Part shown: one piece after another, positions 46,261 through 55,217 of the stretch
How the letters are laid out: every line of letters begins with the position of its first letter
Numbering within the stretch: the first letter of the stretch is position 1
The notes under the pieces: generated by a model
What the model saw: the letters and a program-made list of their open reading frames with translations, nothing else
What the model was told of the DNA's origin: nothing
Database searches by the model: none
Assembly: GCF_900116545.1 (NCBI RefSeq)
Contig: NZ_FPCK01000001.1
Location: 1,860,001-1,924,000 of the forward strand
DNA length: 64,000 bases
Direction of reading: 5' to 3'
Source of the DNA: Devosia crocina
GTDB taxonomy: Bacteria; Pseudomonadota; Alphaproteobacteria; Rhizobiales; Devosiaceae
Translations under genes and position numbers: made by a program

Positions 46261-47319
46261 TCAGCCGAGGCCCAGCATCTTGCGATTTGCAGCCTGGTCG
46301 GTGCCGCCCGAGGCGAAATCATCGAAGGCCTTTTCGGTGACCCGGATGATGTAGCTCTGGATCAACTCGGCGCCTTCGCGGGCACCGTCTTCGGGATGCT
46401 TGAGCGCGCATTCCCATTCCAGAACGGCCCAGCCCTGGAAGTCGTTCGCCGCCATCTTGGCAAAGATGGAGGGGAAATCGACCTGACCATCGCCGATGGA
46501 GCGGAACCGCCCTGCCCGGTTTACCCAGGACTGGAAGCCGCCGTAAACGCCCTGACGGCCGGTGGGGTTAAACTCGGCATCCTTGACGTGGAAGGCCTTG
46601 ATGCGATCCTTGTAGATGTCGATGTAGTCGAGATAGTCGAGCTGCTGCAGGACGAAGTGGCTCGGATCGTAGAGCAGGTTGGCGCGCGGGTGGTTCTTCA
46701 CGCGGTCAAGGAACATCTCGTAGGAAATGCCGTCGTGCAGATCTTCGCCGGGGTGGATCTCGTAGCAGACATCGACGCCGGCTTCATCGAAGGCGTTGAG
46801 GATCGGGGTCCAGCGGCGGGCGAGCTCGTCGAAGGCCTCTTCGACAAGGCCAGCGGGGCGCTGTGGCCAGGGGTAGATATAGGGCCAGGCGAGCGAGCCC
46901 GAGAAGGTCGCGTGCGCATTGAGGCCAAGGTTCTTCGAGGCCTTTGCAGCGTTCAGCAAGGTCTGGACAGCCCATTCCTGACGCGCCTTGGGATTGCCGT
47001 GAACCGAGGCCGGGGCGAAGCCGTCGAACGCTGCGTCATAGGCGGGGTGGACGGCAACGAGCTGGCCCTGAAGGTGCGTCGAAAGCTCGGTGATCTCGAG
47101 GCCATGGCTATCGACCGTGCCCTTGATCTCATCGGCGTATGTCTTGGACGTCGCCGCCTTTTCGAGATCGATGAAGCTCGAGACCCAGGTTGGGATCTGC
47201 ACGCCCTTATAGCCGAGATCGGCGGCCCATTTGCAGATGTTGTCGAGCGTATCGAACGGGGCTGCGTCGCCCGCAAACTGGGCGAGAAAGATGGCTGGGC
47301 CCTTGATGGTGGTGGCCAT
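46261..47319 (-). CDS. TIM-barrel sugar isomerase/epimerase-like enzyme 1
   Basis: AP endonuclease 2/xylose isomerase-like TIM-barrel protein (352 aa). Likely divalent-metal ligands are E in CYEIHPGED, D and H in YDPSHFVLQQ, H in AFHVKDAEF, and E in VLEWECALKH. Close relatives are annotated only as sugar phosphate isomerase/epimerase; some act as lyases or hydratases on 3-keto sugars. It lies between two Gfo/Idh genes and is preceded by a hairpin at 47366-47385. Confidence 0.88.
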   Translation of the reverse strand: MATTIKGPAIFLAQFAGDAAPFDTLDNICKWAADLGYKGVQIPTWVSSFIDLEKAATSKTYADEIKGTVDSHGLEITELSTHLQGQLVAVHPAYDAAFDGFAPASVHGNPKARQEWAVQTLLNAAKASKNLGLNAHATFSGSLAWPYIYPWPQRPAGLVEEAFDELARRWTPILNAFDEAGVDVCYEIHPGEDLHDGISYEMFLDRVKNHPRANLLYDPSHFVLQQLDYLDYIDIYKDRIKAFHVKDAEFNPTGRQGVYGGFQSWVNRAGRFRSIGDGQVDFPSIFAKMAANDFQGWAVLEWECALKHPEDGAREGAELIQSYIIRVTEKAFDDFASGGTDQAANRKMLGLG

Positions 47320-47365
47320 GGAGTTCTCCTCTGATGTCCCGTTGACCGGGCCTTTGATGAAACAA

Positions 47366-47385
47366 GGCGGCGATCGCTCGCCGCC
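47366..47385 (-). terminator. Intercistronic hairpin upstream of TIM-barrel gene 1
   Basis: A perfect 8-bp stem GGCGGCGA-TCGC-TCGCCGCC is followed on the minus strand by TTGTTTC. It lies 128 bp after the Gfo/Idh gene 2 stop. It could act as a partial terminator or as an mRNA stabiliser inside the operon. Confidence 0.6.
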
Positions 47386-47513
47386 CTTTGATGTTCTGTG
47401 CCACGCCCTCGTGGTTCGAGGCTACGCTCCGCTGCGCGCCTCACCATGAGGTCTACTTAAAGGCTGGCAGTAATCTTGACTGACGCGCATCGCCTGTCAA
47501 TGAAGTACGTCCA

Positions 47514-48656
47514 TCACGCCTTGAGCAGGGCCTTGGCTTCTTCGACACCGAGGGCACGGGGGCGCTCGCAGGTGGTGCGCAGGGTAAGGACCTGGCCGGT
47601 TTCGCCGGCTTCGAGCAGACCGGTCATTACCTCCACCACGTGTAGAGCGACGTCGAGCCCGCAGCGGGCGGCCTGGCCGGCTTCATGCGAGAGCATCATG
47701 TCGGCAAGACCAGCGCAACGATAGTTGGCGCGGGGCTTGTCCTGGTCGAGGCCCTGGTTCGGCTTGCCGAACGGATGATCCCACGGGGTGACCGGCGTGC
47801 GCGTGCCATCGAGCGCAGCGGTGACGAGATCGCCACCGAAGAAGTTGGGATCGGGCACAAAGATCGAGCCATCGGTGCCATAGAGCTCGATATTGTGGTG
47901 GCCGTGAGCGGCAACGTCCCAACTGGCGCCGATGGTAACGATGGCGCCGTTGTGGAATTCGAGGATCCCATGGATCGTGGTCGGGGTTCCGACCTTGATC
48001 TTGCTGCCCTGATTAGGGCCTTCGGCCGTTACGATGCGTTCTTCGCGCGCCATGTTGGTGAAGGCGGAGAGTTTTTTGACCGGACCGAGCAGGTGCACGA
48101 GATCGGTGATGTAATAGGGGCCGAGATCAAGGATTGGGCCGCCACCGGGCTGGAAAAAGAAGTCCGGATTGGGATGCCAGTGCTCCATGCCGCGGCTCAT
48201 CACGTGGGTCGTGCCGCTCATGATCTTGCCCAGCTTGCCCGAATCGATGATCTCGCGGGCCTGCTGGTGCGCGCCGCCAAGGAAGGTGTCTGGAGCCGAA
48301 CCGACCTTGAGACCACGTTCGTCGGCCGCCTTCTTGAGTGAGAGGCCCTCGTCGACGGAAAGCACGAAGGGCTTTTCCGAATAGGAGTGCTTGCCCGCCG
48401 AGACGATATCCATGGAAACGCGATAATGCGCTGCCGGAACCGTGAGATTGACGATCACGTCGATCTCGCTGTTCTTGAGGAGTTCGTCGGGCGTTTGCGC
48501 TGCGACGTTGAACTCTTCGGCGCGGCGTTTGGCCGCCTCGGGAACGATGTCCGCAACGGCGCGCACTTCAAGGCCCTTGAAGAGCGGAGCCAGGCCAAGA
48601 TAGGCCGCTGATATATTGCCGGCACCCATGATGCCGACGCCGAATGTCTTGGTCAT
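47514..48656 (-). CDS. Gfo/Idh/MocA family oxidoreductase 2
   Basis: NAD(P)-dependent oxidoreductase (380 aa), distinct in sequence from the one at 45023. The N-terminal Rossmann motif is GIMGAGNISAAYL, the catalytic lysine segment is SYSEKPFVLSVDEGL near residue 95, and the substrate-side motif is GPILDLGPYYITDLVHLLG near 175. It begins 5 bp after the TIM-barrel gene 2 stop. In a 3-keto sugar route it would be the complementary dehydrogenase or reductase. The substrate is not known. Confidence 0.9.
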   Translation of the reverse strand: MTKTFGVGIMGAGNISAAYLGLAPLFKGLEVRAVADIVPEAAKRRAEEFNVAAQTPDELLKNSEIDVIVNLTVPAAHYRVSMDIVSAGKHSYSEKPFVLSVDEGLSLKKAADERGLKVGSAPDTFLGGAHQQAREIIDSGKLGKIMSGTTHVMSRGMEHWHPNPDFFFQPGGGPILDLGPYYITDLVHLLGPVKKLSAFTNMAREERIVTAEGPNQGSKIKVGTPTTIHGILEFHNGAIVTIGASWDVAAHGHHNIELYGTDGSIFVPDPNFFGGDLVTAALDGTRTPVTPWDHPFGKPNQGLDQDKPRANYRCAGLADMMLSHEAGQAARCGLDVALHVVEVMTGLLEAGETGQVLTLRTTCERPRALGVEEAKALLKA

Positions 48657-48661
48657 CTGTC

Positions 48662-49411
48662 TCAGGCTCCGAAGCTCTTGAGCGTATCCATCGACCGGCG
48701 GGCGAAGCGGATCGCGTCGCTGGGCTTGTCATGCTCGAGCACGAAATAGCGCGCCTTGGTCTTGGACTGAGCGTCGGCGATCAGCTTCTTCCAATCGAGC
48801 GTACCGTGGCCAACGTCGGCCCAGCCGTCTTCATCGGCATTTTCGCCTGCGGCCGCGATATCCTTGACGTGAACGGAGGTGATGCGGCTGCCGAGCTTGT
48901 CCATCCAGGCGACCGGATCTTCATCGGCCTTGACCACCCAGGCCAGGTCCATTTCCCACTGCATGTCCGGAGACGCATCGAGGATCAGCTCCATGGGCGT
49001 CTTGCCATCGGCGTCCTTAGAAAATTCCCAATGGTGATTGTGATAGCCAAAGCCCTTACCAGCGGCCTTGAAGGCCGCTGCGATCCTGGCGAGGCCCTGA
49101 GCAAAACCAGCCCAGTCGCCGGAACCGGTGCGGAATTCTTCAGAGGGGGGTGCGGGGCAGTAAACAGTCTCGATGCCGACTTGATCAACGATCTTGAGCG
49201 CAGCATCGGTGTCTTCGAGCTGGGCATAGCCCATATGGGCCGTGGGCATGATCAGGCCGGCGCTCTTGAGGCTCTGGGCGAGCGCGGCGGGATCGGCGAA
49301 CTGACCGCCCCAGCCTTCGACCTGCTTGTAGCCAAGACTTGCTAGGGTCTTGAGGGTTTCATCCAGCGACGCCTCGTTGCGCGCGCTATACATCTGGAAG
49401 GAATAGTCCAT
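48662..49411 (-). CDS. TIM-barrel sugar isomerase/epimerase-like enzyme 2
   Basis: AP endonuclease 2/IolE-like TIM-barrel enzyme (249 aa). Putative metal ligands are E in YHNHHWEFSK, D in WEMDLAWVVK, H in SVHVKDIAA and E in FVLEHDKPSD. The start is ATG 49411, with AGAGG upstream; the frame is open 48 bp further. It is shorter than TIM-barrel protein 1 and not obviously paralogous in detail, so the two probably catalyse different steps. It follows the ABC genes after a 160-bp gap with a hairpin. Confidence 0.88.
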   Translation of the reverse strand: MDYSFQMYSARNEASLDETLKTLASLGYKQVEGWGGQFADPAALAQSLKSAGLIMPTAHMGYAQLEDTDAALKIVDQVGIETVYCPAPPSEEFRTGSGDWAGFAQGLARIAAAFKAAGKGFGYHNHHWEFSKDADGKTPMELILDASPDMQWEMDLAWVVKADEDPVAWMDKLGSRITSVHVKDIAAAGENADEDGWADVGHGTLDWKKLIADAQSKTKARYFVLEHDKPSDAIRFARRSMDTLKSFGA

Positions 49412-49534
49412 ATCAGCCTCTGAAGTTGTGGGCATCGCGTGAACGGACACTAAGACCATGCAAAGACCGTGGCTCGGCGTCAGGACAAATCGATTGCCGC
49501 AGAAGTAAGGTCAGCCCTGGCGTGCCCGGGCGTT

Positions 49535-49557
49535 GCGACACCCAGCGCGGGTGTCGC
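49535..49557 (-). repeat. Intercistronic hairpin between ABC ATPase and catabolic genes
   Basis: A perfect 9-bp stem GCGACACCC-agcgc-GGGTGTCGC lies 15 bp past the ATPase stop. No U-tract follows on the minus strand, so it is more likely an mRNA stability or processing element than a terminator. Confidence 0.5.
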
Positions 49558-49571
49558 CCTGTTGTCCGGCC

Positions 49572-50654
49572 CTAAAGGCGGTTTTCCGTTTGGGCGTCGA
49601 AGAGCGAGCCGCGGGCGATGTCGAAGCCGACCGTGACCTTGTCTCCGGCTGCCAGCGGAATATCGCTCGAGCAGCGGAAGGTGACGGGGACGCCTGCAAC
49701 CTTGGTCCAGGCGAGCGTTTCGGACCCCATCGGCTCGACGATCTCGATCTCGGCTTCGGTCTTGAACGGCATCGCCTGGGCAGCTTCACCCAGAAGAATG
49801 TGTTCGGGGCGCACGCCAAGAACGGCCTTGCGCGAGCCGGTTACGGGGCTGCTGAACTCATAGGCATTGATGGGCATGACTGTGCCATCGTCGGCGGTGA
49901 ACGTCGTGCCGTCTATCGTGCCGTTGAGAAAGTTCATCGAAGGCGAGCCGATGAAGCCGGCGACGTAGAGATTGACCGGCTTGTTGTAGATGGTGTGCGG
50001 ATCGGCAAGCTGCTGGATAACGCCACTTTTCATGATGGCGATGCGATCGGCCAAAGTCAGAGCCTCGATCTGATCGTGGGTGACGTAGATCATGGTGTTC
50101 TTGAGACGCTGATGGAGGCGCTTGATCTCGACGCGCAGGTCCGAACGCAGCTTTGCGTCGAGGTTGGACAAAGGCTCGTCGAAAAGGAAGACATCGACAT
50201 CGCGCACGAGGGCCCGGCCGATGGCGACGCGCTGGCGCTGGCCACCCGACAGATTGGCAGGCTTGCGATTGAGCAAGGGCTGAATCTGCAGGATCTCGGC
50301 AGCACGAGCGACGCGGCGATTGATCTCGTCCTTCGGCATGCCGGCGACCCGGAGACCAAAGGAGAGGTTCCGCTCCACCGACATCTGCGGATAAAGCGCG
50401 TAGGACTGGAACACCATGCCGATGCCGCGGTCCTTGGGCTCTTCCCAAGTGACGTTCTTGCCGGAAATGAAGATCTGCCCGTCGGATACGTCGAGCAGGC
50501 CCGCAATGCAGTTGAGCAAGGTGGACTTGCCGCAGCCCGAGGGCCCGAGCAGCACGATGAACTCGCCCTGCGCGATATCGAGGTTGAGGTGCTCGAGCAC
50601 CTTGACGCTACCGAAATTGAGCGAGAGGTCGCGAATGGAAACGCTGTGTTGCAT
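49572..50654 (-). CDS. Carbohydrate ABC transporter ATP-binding protein (UgpC/MsmK type)
   Basis: ATPase subunit (360 aa, family length) of a CUT1 sugar importer. Walker A is GPSGCGKSTLLNCI, the signature is LSGGQRQRVAIGRALV, Walker B is VFLFDEPLSNLDAKLR, and the switch histidine is in YVTHDQIEALTLADR. The C-terminal TOBE/regulatory domain has GVRPEHILLGE. It is the last of the four transporter genes, 6 bp after permease 2. Confidence 0.95.
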   Translation of the reverse strand: MQHSVSIRDLSLNFGSVKVLEHLNLDIAQGEFIVLLGPSGCGKSTLLNCIAGLLDVSDGQIFISGKNVTWEEPKDRGIGMVFQSYALYPQMSVERNLSFGLRVAGMPKDEINRRVARAAEILQIQPLLNRKPANLSGGQRQRVAIGRALVRDVDVFLFDEPLSNLDAKLRSDLRVEIKRLHQRLKNTMIYVTHDQIEALTLADRIAIMKSGVIQQLADPHTIYNKPVNLYVAGFIGSPSMNFLNGTIDGTTFTADDGTVMPINAYEFSSPVTGSRKAVLGVRPEHILLGEAAQAMPFKTEAEIEIVEPMGSETLAWTKVAGVPVTFRCSSDIPLAAGDKVTVGFDIARGSLFDAQTENRL

Positions 50655-50660
50655 CTGGAA

Positions 50661-51596
50661 TTATCCCTTCACGGCGCCGGCGGCGACACCGCGGACGAAC
50701 AGCTTGCCGGATACGAAGTAGATGATGAGCGGAACAAGGCCGGTCAGCACGGTGGCTGCCATGTTGACATTGTATTCCGGTGTACCCTGGGCGGAGTTGA
50801 CGATGTTGTTGAGCTGCACGGTCATCGGCAGGTTCTGAGTGCCGGCGAAGACAACGCCGAACAGGAAGTCGTTCCATATGCCGGTGATCTGCAGGATCAG
50901 TGCCACGACGAAGATCGGCAGCGACATGGGGAGCATGATCTCGAAGAAAATGCGCCAGAAGCCTGCCCCGTCGACGCGCGCGGCCTTGAACAATTCCTGT
51001 GGCAGAGACGCGAAGTAATTGCGGAACAGAAGCGTCAGGATCGGCATGCCGAAGATGGTGTGGATGACGATGATCCCCGGCAGGGTGCCAAAGATTCCCA
51101 ATTCGCGCGTGATCATCACGAGCGGATAGAGCATGACCTGATATGGGATGAACGAGCCGAAGATCAGGATCGAGAAGAAGATCTCCGAGCCCCGGAAGCG
51201 CCAGTTGACAAGCGCGTAGCCATTCACCGCAGCGATGAAGATCGACACGATGGTGGAGGGGATGGTGATCTTGACCGAGTTCCAGAACCCGGGCGACAGA
51301 CCATTGCAGGTCAGACCCGTACAGGCCGATGTCCAGGCGCGGTGCCAGGCATCGAAATTGATCTGGTTGGGCAGCGCGAAGATGTTGCCGAAACGGATTT
51401 CCGGCATCGTCTTGAACGAGGTTACCAGCATCACATAGAGCGGAAACAGGAAGTAGAGCGAGAAGAAGACCAGCGTCGTATAGATGATGATCTTCTTGGG
51501 CGTGAAGAAGGGTTTCGGTCGTTCGCCGCGCGGACCGTCTTCAAGCGATTTGCTGGATGCGGGCGCGGTGCCCGTCATGGTTGCGGTCTGGCTCAT
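50661..51596 (-). CDS. Carbohydrate ABC transporter permease (MalG type)
   Basis: Inner-membrane permease (311 aa), six transmembrane segments. The EAA loop is YFASLPQELFKAARVDGAGFWRIF, read in two pieces (YFASLPQELFKAARV and DGAGFWRIFFEIMLP), as in MalG. The N-terminus has a cytoplasmic Ser/Thr/Pro-rich stretch. Its start overlaps the stop of permease 1 by one base (TGATG), so they are co-translated. It should form a heterodimer with the MalF-type permease. Confidence 0.94.
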   Translation of the reverse strand: MSQTATMTGTAPASSKSLEDGPRGERPKPFFTPKKIIIYTTLVFFSLYFLFPLYVMLVTSFKTMPEIRFGNIFALPNQINFDAWHRAWTSACTGLTCNGLSPGFWNSVKITIPSTIVSIFIAAVNGYALVNWRFRGSEIFFSILIFGSFIPYQVMLYPLVMITRELGIFGTLPGIIVIHTIFGMPILTLLFRNYFASLPQELFKAARVDGAGFWRIFFEIMLPMSLPIFVVALILQITGIWNDFLFGVVFAGTQNLPMTVQLNNIVNSAQGTPEYNVNMAATVLTGLVPLIIYFVSGKLFVRGVAAGAVKG

Positions 51597-52534
51597 CAGC
51601 GTCGCCCCTTTCCGCCGAATTCAAGATAGGCCCACGGAACCATGATGATCATCACGGTCACGAGCATCATGGTGGATGCCGCCAGACCCTGGCCGATATT
51701 GCCGCCGCCGAACATGTAGTCATAGACGTATTTGGCAGGGACTTCGGAGGAAATGCCGGGGCCGCCATTGGTGAGCGCCACGACAAGATCGTAAAGCCGG
51801 ACGATGCCCGAACCGATGATGACCACCGAGGTGACGAGCACGCCACGCATCATGGGCAGAACAACCGAGATATAGGTACGCCAGGTGGGAATGCCGTCAA
51901 CGCGCGCGGCCTTCCAGATTTCCTCGTCCACGCCGCGCAGACCCGCAAGCATCAGCACCATGCAGAAGCCGACGCCCTGCCAAAGGCCCGCGATCAGCAG
52001 CGCGAAAAGAACCATGCGCGGATTGGAGATCCAGTCGAAGGTGAAACCGGTCCAGCCCAGGTTCCGCATCGTGCCCTGAAGGCCGAGCGTGGGGTTCATG
52101 ATCCACTGCCAGACAAGGCCCGTCACGATGAACGAAAGGGCGAAAGGATAGAGCATGATGGTGCGGAAGGCGCTTTCGAAGCGGATCTTTTGATCCATCA
52201 GCACCGCCAGCAGAAAGCCCAGCGTCAGGGTCAGGACCAGCGACATCGAGCCGTACATCAGCAGATTGGTGATGGAAATGTTCCACCTGTTCGTGCCGAA
52301 GAGGCGAACATACTGGTCGAAGCCGACGAAATCGTTGCGCGGCAGAAGGCGCGAATTGGTGAACGAGTAATAAATCGTCCAGGCGGTGCAGCCGACAAAG
52401 ATCACGAGCACGGTCGCAATCATGGGCAGTGCGGCCACCTTGGCCGTTATGTTGTGCAGGAACAGCCTCTGGACAAAACCGGGACGTGTCGACGTCTCGG
52501 CCCCCTGCCCCGGCTGCGTGGCGACATCCGCCAT
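51596..52534 (-). CDS. Carbohydrate ABC transporter permease (MalF type)
   Basis: Inner-membrane permease (312 aa) with six hydrophobic segments. The EAA loop is GVDEEIWKAARVDGIPTWR. I set the start at ATG 52534 with a GGAGAGG site upstream; the frame is open to 52570 without support. It lies 92 bp after the binding-protein gene. Confidence 0.94.
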   Translation of the reverse strand: MADVATQPGQGAETSTRPGFVQRLFLHNITAKVAALPMIATVLVIFVGCTAWTIYYSFTNSRLLPRNDFVGFDQYVRLFGTNRWNISITNLLMYGSMSLVLTLTLGFLLAVLMDQKIRFESAFRTIMLYPFALSFIVTGLVWQWIMNPTLGLQGTMRNLGWTGFTFDWISNPRMVLFALLIAGLWQGVGFCMVLMLAGLRGVDEEIWKAARVDGIPTWRTYISVVLPMMRGVLVTSVVIIGSGIVRLYDLVVALTNGGPGISSEVPAKYVYDYMFGGGNIGQGLAASTMMLVTVMIIMVPWAYLEFGGKGRR

Positions 52535-52626
52535 TATGCCTCTCCATGTGGAAGTGGCCGACCTTGGCAACCAAGGCCGGCCACATATTACGCTACTGCG
52601 CCAGAAGGCGGCGCGTGACGGCAGAC

Positions 52627-53868
52627 TTAGTCAGCCTGCTCGATGATCGAGGCGTAGCGCTCGACATAGTCATCGACGGTGATGTTGTCGTCGGCGATGA
52701 ACTCGAGGTTGAGGTCTTCAAGCTGCTTCTGCGTGTCGCTCGAGAGCGAGAAGTCACCCGAGGGCAGAAGGCCATTTTCCAGCAGGCCCAGAGCCTTGGT
52801 CATGCAGGCATTGGCACCCGACAGATCGATGTCGGTGCGGATCGGCATGGATCCCTTGACCAGGTTGAACTTGAGCTGGGCATCAGGCGAGATCAGGATG
52901 CGAGCGAGCTGCTCCTGAGCTTCGATCACGGCAGGATCGGTCCCTTCGGGAAGAACCGGGAAGTAGAAGCTGTCGCCGCCGCCGGTCAGCTGGGTGCCAA
53001 GACCGAGTGCGGGAAGACATTCGTAGTCCTCGCCAGGCACGCCGCCTGCGATCTGCAAGTCGCCCTGGAGCCAGTCGCCGTGAATATTGCCTGCGGCTTC
53101 ACCGGTCAGGAGCTGGTTGCCAGCATCGCCGAACGAGGGAACCATGGTTTCGGGCGAAACGACGCTGCGCAGCTGGTCCATGGCTTCCGCAACCTTGCGG
53201 AATTCGGGACCGCGAACGGCATCGCCGCTCTTGTCGCGATTGACCTGGAGGACGAGATCGGTGCCACCGATGCCGGCCATGAGCACGCCCGGAATGCCGT
53301 TGATCGGCCAACCGGAGCCCAGGGCGAAGGGCAGGATGTCCGCTTCCTGAAGAGCCGGCCAGGAGGCAACGTACTCATTCCAATTGGTGGGAACCGGCTG
53401 ACCGATCTTTTCATAGGCGGCGGTGGAGAGCCACAGCCAGTCCCAAGAGTGGATATTGATCGGCAGACAGTAGAGACCGCCTTCGTAGCGGCACGGCTCG
53501 AGCAGCGACTGGTCGACATAGAAACTGTCGATGTCCAGGTCGGCGACGATGTCGGTCAGGTCGCGCATGAGACCGGCCTGGATGAGCTCCTCGGCGTCGC
53601 GGCCGGTGTTCATCTGGGTGGCACCCATCGGATTGCCGCCGATGATGCGGCTGATGATCACCGGGTTGGCGCCAGTGCCCGAGCCGGCGAGCGCGCTATC
53701 GACCCAGGTATTGCCGGTTTCTTCTTCGAAGACCTTGGCGAATTCGGCGATGGCAGCAGCTTCACCAGCCGATGTCCACCAGTGCGTCACTTCCAGCTCG
53801 GCTGCAAAGGCAGAGGTCGAGCCGAGCAGTGCGGTTGCCATTGCGGCAACCACCGTGAATTTCTTCAT
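52627..53868 (-). CDS. Carbohydrate ABC transporter substrate-binding protein
   Basis: Family 1 extracellular solute-binding protein (413 aa). Signal peptide MKKFTVVAAMATALLGSTSA with AFA cleavage, then the mature start ELEVTHWWTSAGEAAAIAEF, which is typical of glucose/monosaccharide-type binders such as GtsA. Several tryptophans (SWDWLWLS, NWNEYVASW) suit sugar stacking. Start ATG 53868 has a strong GGGAGGAC site; the frame is open to 53913. It is first in the operon and lies about 96 bp from the LacI-type operators, so it should be repressor-controlled. Confidence 0.93.
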   Translation of the reverse strand: MKKFTVVAAMATALLGSTSAFAAELEVTHWWTSAGEAAAIAEFAKVFEEETGNTWVDSALAGSGTGANPVIISRIIGGNPMGATQMNTGRDAEELIQAGLMRDLTDIVADLDIDSFYVDQSLLEPCRYEGGLYCLPINIHSWDWLWLSTAAYEKIGQPVPTNWNEYVASWPALQEADILPFALGSGWPINGIPGVLMAGIGGTDLVLQVNRDKSGDAVRGPEFRKVAEAMDQLRSVVSPETMVPSFGDAGNQLLTGEAAGNIHGDWLQGDLQIAGGVPGEDYECLPALGLGTQLTGGGDSFYFPVLPEGTDPAVIEAQEQLARILISPDAQLKFNLVKGSMPIRTDIDLSGANACMTKALGLLENGLLPSGDFSLSSDTQKQLEDLNLEFIADDNITVDDYVERYASIIEQAD

Positions 53869-53963
53869 AGATATGTCCTCCCAACGAACACGAGGGACCT
53901 TCGTCCCAATCATGCCGCCAGCCGCTGGGTGCCCTCCTCATAGGGACCCCGGCCGGCCGCGTG

Positions 53964-53977
53964 TAATCGATTGCAAA
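53964..53977. promoter_or_regulatory. LacI-type operator O1
   Basis: The site TAATCGATTGCAAA keeps the CG-centred core and one complete half of the LacI-family consensus TTGCAATCGATTGCAA. It lies 96 bp upstream of the binding-protein start and 116 bp upstream of the divergent lacI-type gene. Confidence 0.65.
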
Positions 53978-53993
53978 GAGGCTTAAACACCAA

Positions 53994-54007
53994 TTGCAAT
54001 CGATTTC
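53994..54007. promoter_or_regulatory. LacI-type operator O2
   Basis: The site TTGCAATCGATTTC is the mirror image of O1: the other half is complete. The two centres (between 53968/53969 and 54001/54002) are 33 bp apart, close to three helical turns, so two repressor dimers could bind the same DNA face. Confidence 0.65.
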
Positions 54008-54092
54008 AGGAGTTTCATACGAGCCTTGCAGACCTGTCAAGATCGTTTTAGACAGATCGAAATCCTGACAGCGAGAGGGGGCGCTGCCAGAC

Positions 54093-55169
54093 GTGATCAT
54101 GACAAAGAAAACGCCGACGATACAAGACGTTGCGCGACACGCAAATGTTTCCACCGCCACAGTCAGCCGGGCTCTTTCTGTTCCGGAGAAGGTGAGCGAG
54201 GCAACGCGCGCACGGGTGTCGGAAGCCGTGCGTGTAACGGGTTACACACTCAATCAGGCTGGCCGATCGCTGCGTCAGCGCACCGCGCGGACCATTCTCG
54301 TGGCGCTACCTGACATCCGCAATTCGTTCTTTTCCACAATTCTTGACGCGATCGAGCGTGAGGCGGCGTCGCGCGATTACGGCGTGCTCGTTCTCAACCT
54401 TTACTTCGGCCACGAAACAGTGCGGCGGCTGGAGAATTTTCTTCTTTCAAACCGGGCAGACGGGCTTCTGCTGCTTGATGGATCGCTTGATACCCACACC
54501 TTGCGCACGCTCTCGGCGCAGGCGGGGGACATCCCCATCGTGATCGCTTGCGAAGATATCCGCCAGTCCGGGTTTCATACCGTCGTGACCGACAATATTG
54601 ATGCTGCCGAACGGGCCACCGAGCACCTGATCAATTCCGGTCACCGCCAGATCGGACATCTGCTCGGCCCCGAGCACAATGTGATCGCGCGGGATCGTCA
54701 GGCAGGTTTTTTGCGCGCACTCGACAAGCATGGTTTGCCGGCGCCCACTGAATGGCAATTGCGCGGCAATTTCGACACGGAGAGCGGGTTTGCTGCCGCT
54801 GCGCGGTTCGTTTCGATGGGCGCCCGGCCCACGGCCGTGTTCGCGGCCAATGACGAATCGGCAATCGGGTTTCTGTCAGGCCTTCGCCAGCACGGCGTTA
54901 TTTGTCCGCGGGATATCTCGGTGGTGGGGTTCGACGATCTCGGCTTTGCGCCACATTACGTGCCGCCCCTGACAACCATGCGCCAGCCGCGCGAAGCCCT
55001 GGGGCGCATGGCCGCGGAAACTCTGATCGACACCATCGAAGAGCCCGATGCGCTGCCCACGCCGCTGCGAATCGTTCTGCGCTCGGAACTGGTGGTGCGG
55101 GAAAGCACCGCGAGAATAGCGCAGCCGGAGCCGGTATCGGTACCGGTACGGGGGATCGCGACTTCCTGA
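54093..55169 (+). CDS. LacI-family transcriptional regulator
   Basis: Repressor (358 aa) with N-terminal HTH (TIQDVARHANVSTATVSRAL, residues 8-27) and hinge helix region, followed by the periplasmic-binding-like effector domain with LVALPDIRNSFFSTILDAIE, ADGLLLLDGS and DISVVGFDDLGFAPHY. It is divergent from the sugar ABC operon, with two operators between, so it probably represses that operon and itself. The start is GTG 54093 or ATG 54099. The inducer is probably the imported sugar or an early metabolite. Confidence 0.93.
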   Translation: MIMTKKTPTIQDVARHANVSTATVSRALSVPEKVSEATRARVSEAVRVTGYTLNQAGRSLRQRTARTILVALPDIRNSFFSTILDAIEREAASRDYGVLVLNLYFGHETVRRLENFLLSNRADGLLLLDGSLDTHTLRTLSAQAGDIPIVIACEDIRQSGFHTVVTDNIDAAERATEHLINSGHRQIGHLLGPEHNVIARDRQAGFLRALDKHGLPAPTEWQLRGNFDTESGFAAAARFVSMGARPTAVFAANDESAIGFLSGLRQHGVICPRDISVVGFDDLGFAPHYVPPLTTMRQPREALGRMAAETLIDTIEEPDALPTPLRIVLRSELVVRESTARIAQPEPVSVPVRGIATS

Positions 55170-55217
55170 GCGCAGGCCATTCCATTTTGCGCGGAATGGA
55201 ATTAGGAAAGCGCTGAC

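Noticed and set aside
49533..51629. A 698-codon plus-strand frame across the ABC ATPase and permease genes
   Set aside because: It is the antisense shadow of two intact transporter genes and reads through their junction. Its composition (charged, D/R/H rich) is typical of such shadows.
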